Of a stretch of DNA of 39,467 nucleotides, positions 37,101 through 39,467 are shown piece by piece (the first letter of the stretch is position 1; every line of letters starts with the position of its first letter). The notes beneath the pieces were generated by a model. It ran no database searches. It was not told where the DNA came from and saw only the letters and a program-made list of their open reading frames with translations. Origin of the DNA: Fimbriimonas ginsengisoli (GTDB taxonomy: Bacteria > Armatimonadota > Fimbriimonadia > Fimbriimonadales > Fimbriimonadaceae); NCBI GenBank assembly GCA_016179045.1, contig JACOSL010000001.1:1-39467 (forward strand), read 5' to 3'. The position numbers were made by a program, and so were the translations under genes.

Positions 37101-37170
37101 CTATGTGCTCACTCGGACGTGCCGGGGCTTCGATGCCCATATCGGGTAGGCCGACCCGGCACGAAGGTCC

Positions 37171-37197
37171 ATTCTAAGACCAACGACCTCCTGTCAG
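37171..37197 (-). promoter_or_regulatory. Weak candidate promoter for pilB
   Basis: On the minus strand CTGACA (37192-37197) and TAGAAT (37171-37176, five of six matches) are 15 bp apart, shorter than ideal. The position, about 70 bp before the pilB ATG, is reasonable. No other candidate in the region is better. Confidence 0.25.
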
Positions 37198-37341
37198 TTG
37201 CCAACGGTTGTCTGTACTCACGCGCGCACGCCTCGCGCGTCCATCCTGCTGGACGCAATGGTCGTTCCAATTCGTTCGCCACTCCCCTTGTTCCCCAAAA
37301 CCAGGGAAAAGCACCTTGGTTTGCGCGTTGCCCTCGGTACA

Positions 37342-37379
37342 GCGCCCCTGCATGCCGGGGCGCCTGCGGTCGGGCAGGC
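37342..37379. repeat. Overlapping GC-rich inverted repeats
   Basis: GCGCCCC (37342-37348) pairs with GGGGCGC (37357-37363), 7 bp around an 8-nt loop that is itself a near palindrome. GCCTGC (37362-37367) pairs with GCAGGC (37374-37379), 6 bp around a 6-nt loop. The two stems share bases 37362-37363, so they compete at their junction. The arrangement resembles REP-like intergenic elements or an alternative-structure leader upstream of argS. Confidence 0.45.
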
Positions 37380-37463
37380 CTTCCCCCCAGCCGCACAACT
37401 CTTGATCGCTTGGCGAGGCTGTTTGTTCCCGGCTGGGCTCCGAATCCAGGGTAAAAACGATGC

Positions 37464-39305
37464 TTGCTGCGCTCGCATCTGTCCCGACTCATCGCTTCGG
37501 CGGTCGAGGCGCTCGTTCGCGAGGGCGAGCTGCCCGCGGTAAAGGCGACCCCCGAGGTCGAGGACCCCAAGAATCCGGAACACGGCGATTTCGTCTGCAC
37601 GTTTGCCCTGGCCGTCGCGCGCGAGGCAGGGCGCGAGCCTCGGGCGATCGCCGACCAACTCTTGGGACGGCTGATCGTGTGCGTTGAGTTCCAGAGCATC
37701 GAAGTCGCGGGGCCGGGGTTCTTGAACTTTCGGCTCAGGCCGGAGTGGGTGGCCACCTTCGTGCCGAAAGCGCTCGGTCTGGGTGATGCGCTACCGAACA
37801 GCCCGAACCCTGCGCCGAAGCGCATCAACGTGGAGTTCGTTTCAGTCAATCCGAACGGGCCGATCACGGTGGGCTCGGGCCGAGGCGCGGCTTACGGGGA
37901 CACTCTGTGCCGCGTGCTCGCGGCGTCGGGCGAGAACGTGACGCGGGAGTATTACGTCAACGACGGGGCGAACAGCGAGCAGATGCGCCTCTTCGCAGAG
38001 TCGGTGCGGCACTTTTATCTGGAGGCGCTCGGGCACGCATCCGCCTTCCCCGAGTCTGGCTACAGGGGCGACTACGTTTCCAAAGTGGCGGACGACGTCC
38101 GGCGCCTAGAGGGCACGGAACGAGCGGAAGCGGAGCTCGGGTGGTTCCAGCAGGCAGCGCAGGACCTCATGACGGACCGCCAGAAGCAAGACCTTGGCGA
38201 GTTCGACGTGAAGTTCGACGTGTTCTTCCACGAGCAGTCGCTGCACGACGAAGGCCGGGTGGAGGCGGCGCTGAACCTCCTCAAGAGCCGGGGCGCGGCG
38301 GACACCGAGCCTTATGCCCAGGAGCTATCACGCGAGAAGGGCGGCGGGCTGGTCCGCACCGAACAAGAAGCGGGCCCGCTCTGGCTGCGCTCGACCCGCT
38401 GGGGCGACGACAAGGATCGCGTGCTCACCCGCACCGACGGGCGGCCCGCCTACATCGCGGCCGACGTGGCCTATCTGCAAAGCAAGCTCGGCGACCGCAA
38501 GTTCGAGAAAGCGATCATGATCCTCGGGCCCGACCACCACGGCTACATCGGCCGCATGATGGCTGTTTGCGCGGCGCTTGGCTACAACGCGTATCCTCTC
38601 GAAGATGATGACAAGAGCCGCCTCAGGATCGTGATCTACCAGATCGTGCGCTTCCTTAAAGACGGCAAGCCCGCCCCCATGCGCAAGCGCGACGGCAACA
38701 TTTACGAACTGCGCGATCTCATCCTCGAACTTGGCGCCAGCGCCGCCCCAGGGGCTTCGGCGGAAGACCAATTGCGAGTGGGGCGCGACGTGGCGCGCTT
38801 CTTCTATCTCATGCGCTCGCATGAGACCCACATGGACTTCGACATCGACCTTGCCACCAAGCAGAGCGACGAGAACCCGGTGTTCTATGTCCAATACGCC
38901 CACGCCCGCATCTGCTCGGTTCTGCGCAAGGCGGCCGAGCCTCCTCTTGCCCTTAGCGAGGATGACCTTACGCCCGAGGCCCTGTCCCGGGCCGACTGCA
39001 GCCTGCTCACCCACGAGCGCGAGCTGGAACTCATCAAGAAGATCGTCGACCTGCCCCACGAGGTGCAACGCTGCGCGGCGGATTACGGAGTTCACCGCCT
39101 GACCACCTACGCGGTGGAGCTTGCCCGCACCTACCACCATTTCTACGATGCGTGCCGGGTGATCCAGCCGGAGGACGCCGACCTGTCTCGAGCGCGGCTG
39201 GCGCTCTGCCGGGCCACCCAGGTCGCTTTGCGGAGCACGCTTGGCCTCCTCGGGGTCTCCGCGCCGGAGCGGCTCGAGCGCGCAGATTTGGTCAAGCAGG
39301 TGTAA
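37464..39305 (+). CDS. argS: Arginyl-tRNA synthetase
   Basis: ArgRS charges tRNA-Arg with arginine using ATP, in the cytosol. The 613-residue protein has the N-terminal tRNA-binding (Add-1) domain (about 1-95), the class I catalytic core with VEFVSVNPNGP, YYVNDGAN, GPDHHGYIGRM (355-365), and the KMSK-like loop PMRKRDGN (405-412), and the C-terminal anticodon-binding domain (about 500-613, RLTTYAVELARTYHHFYDACRV). The HIGH box is altered: the family's HVGH reads TVGS (135-138). The start is TTG at 37464, forced by an in-frame TAA at 37452. A well-spaced AGGG serves an out-of-frame ATG at 37460 instead, so the true start may be disturbed by an indel. It is transcribed divergently from pilB. Confidence 0.95.
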   Translation: MLRSHLSRLIASAVEALVREGELPAVKATPEVEDPKNPEHGDFVCTFALAVAREAGREPRAIADQLLGRLIVCVEFQSIEVAGPGFLNFRLRPEWVATFVPKALGLGDALPNSPNPAPKRINVEFVSVNPNGPITVGSGRGAAYGDTLCRVLAASGENVTREYYVNDGANSEQMRLFAESVRHFYLEALGHASAFPESGYRGDYVSKVADDVRRLEGTERAEAELGWFQQAAQDLMTDRQKQDLGEFDVKFDVFFHEQSLHDEGRVEAALNLLKSRGAADTEPYAQELSREKGGGLVRTEQEAGPLWLRSTRWGDDKDRVLTRTDGRPAYIAADVAYLQSKLGDRKFEKAIMILGPDHHGYIGRMMAVCAALGYNAYPLEDDDKSRLRIVIYQIVRFLKDGKPAPMRKRDGNIYELRDLILELGASAAPGASAEDQLRVGRDVARFFYLMRSHETHMDFDIDLATKQSDENPVFYVQYAHARICSVLRKAAEPPLALSEDDLTPEALSRADCSLLTHERELELIKKIVDLPHEVQRCAADYGVHRLTTYAVELARTYHHFYDACRVIQPEDADLSRARLALCRATQVALRSTLGLLGVSAPERLERADLVKQV

Positions 39306-39467
39306 GGGACTCGCGGAGCGTCATTAGCTGCCTTAGCCAGCTTGGTCGCGCGTTGAACGCACCATGCTCGCGGTGGAAGGCCTGCTCCTGACCACCATAG
39401 CAAGGGGATGCTCCACCCAGGTTGGCCTACACAATCTCTGGGCTCAAACGCCCTCCCCCGCACCGCA

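Larger units (their letters stand above)
37101..37463. other. Divergent intergenic region between pilB and argS
   Basis: This 363-bp stretch between two divergent genes has no convincing gene; the frames that cross it are Arg/Pro/Ala-rich on both strands. It holds a weak minus-strand promoter candidate (37171-37197) and a cluster of inverted repeats (37342-37379). The part from about 37205 to 37450 has the look of a dispersed intergenic repeat, which cannot be shown from one copy. No clear plus-strand promoter for argS was found. Confidence 0.6.

Noticed and set aside
37109..37867. Minus-strand open frame across the pilB-argS gap
   Set aside because: It runs antisense into argS, has low-complexity Arg/Pro/Ala content and no homology that I recognise.
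39306..39467. Possible gene or terminator after argS
   Set aside because: The minus-strand frame there overlaps the argS end and has no features; no strong hairpin with a T-run was seen.

Overview
This is a GC-rich bacterial chromosome segment that is almost entirely one leftward (minus-strand) type IV pilus locus with its flanking genes. The secretin, the lipoprotein PilP and the Sec signal peptides indicate a diderm cell. The pilin style (short basic leader, FTLTELLVVIAIIAILAA core), the very large minor pilins and the general protein style resemble Armatimonadota, possibly the Fimbriimonadia. That placement is inferred from sequence style and was not tested against a database.

Layout, in the direction of minus-strand transcription (high to low coordinates): argS lies at the right edge on the plus strand (37464-39305) and diverges from the pilus genes across a 363-bp intergenic region. 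The first pilus block is pilB (extension ATPase), pilT (retraction ATPase), pilC (platform), pilD (prepilin peptidase), a pilin, then PilV-, PilW- and PilX-like minor pilins of 702, 727 and 1042 residues, then two exported giants of 1560 and about 2197 residues. The giants carry beta-propeller-like repeats and sit where a PilY1-type tip protein would be expected. A good sigma70-like promoter (TTGACA, 17 bp, TAAGAT) then starts a second block, pilM-N-O-P, a stand-alone STN-domain protein and the secretin pilQ, closed by a terminator-like hairpin. Next comes a tightly overlapping chain: aroK, aroB, a small membrane protein, a PASTA receptor with a kinase-like domain, rpe, another small membrane protein and ribD. 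The left edge holds a convergent fragment of an amidohydrolase-like gene.

Together the pilus genes encode a nearly complete machine: motor ATPases, platform, alignment complex, outer-membrane secretin, peptidase, pilin, priming minor pilins and candidate tip adhesins. The order pilMNOPQ-aroK-aroB matches the arrangement known from Proteobacteria.

Most striking observations: (1) PilN, PilO, PilP and the STN protein all end in the same residues, GGRGGG, written with different codons and three different stop codons, which suggests selection on the protein. (2) The tip-complex candidates are unusually large. (3) The PASTA receptor has lost the catalytic lysine and the DFG aspartate and looks like a pseudokinase. 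(4) The secretin is preceded by a shorter paralogous protein that stops at the Gly-rich linker. (5) ArgRS has an altered HIGH box, and PilB lacks the usual four-cysteine motif.
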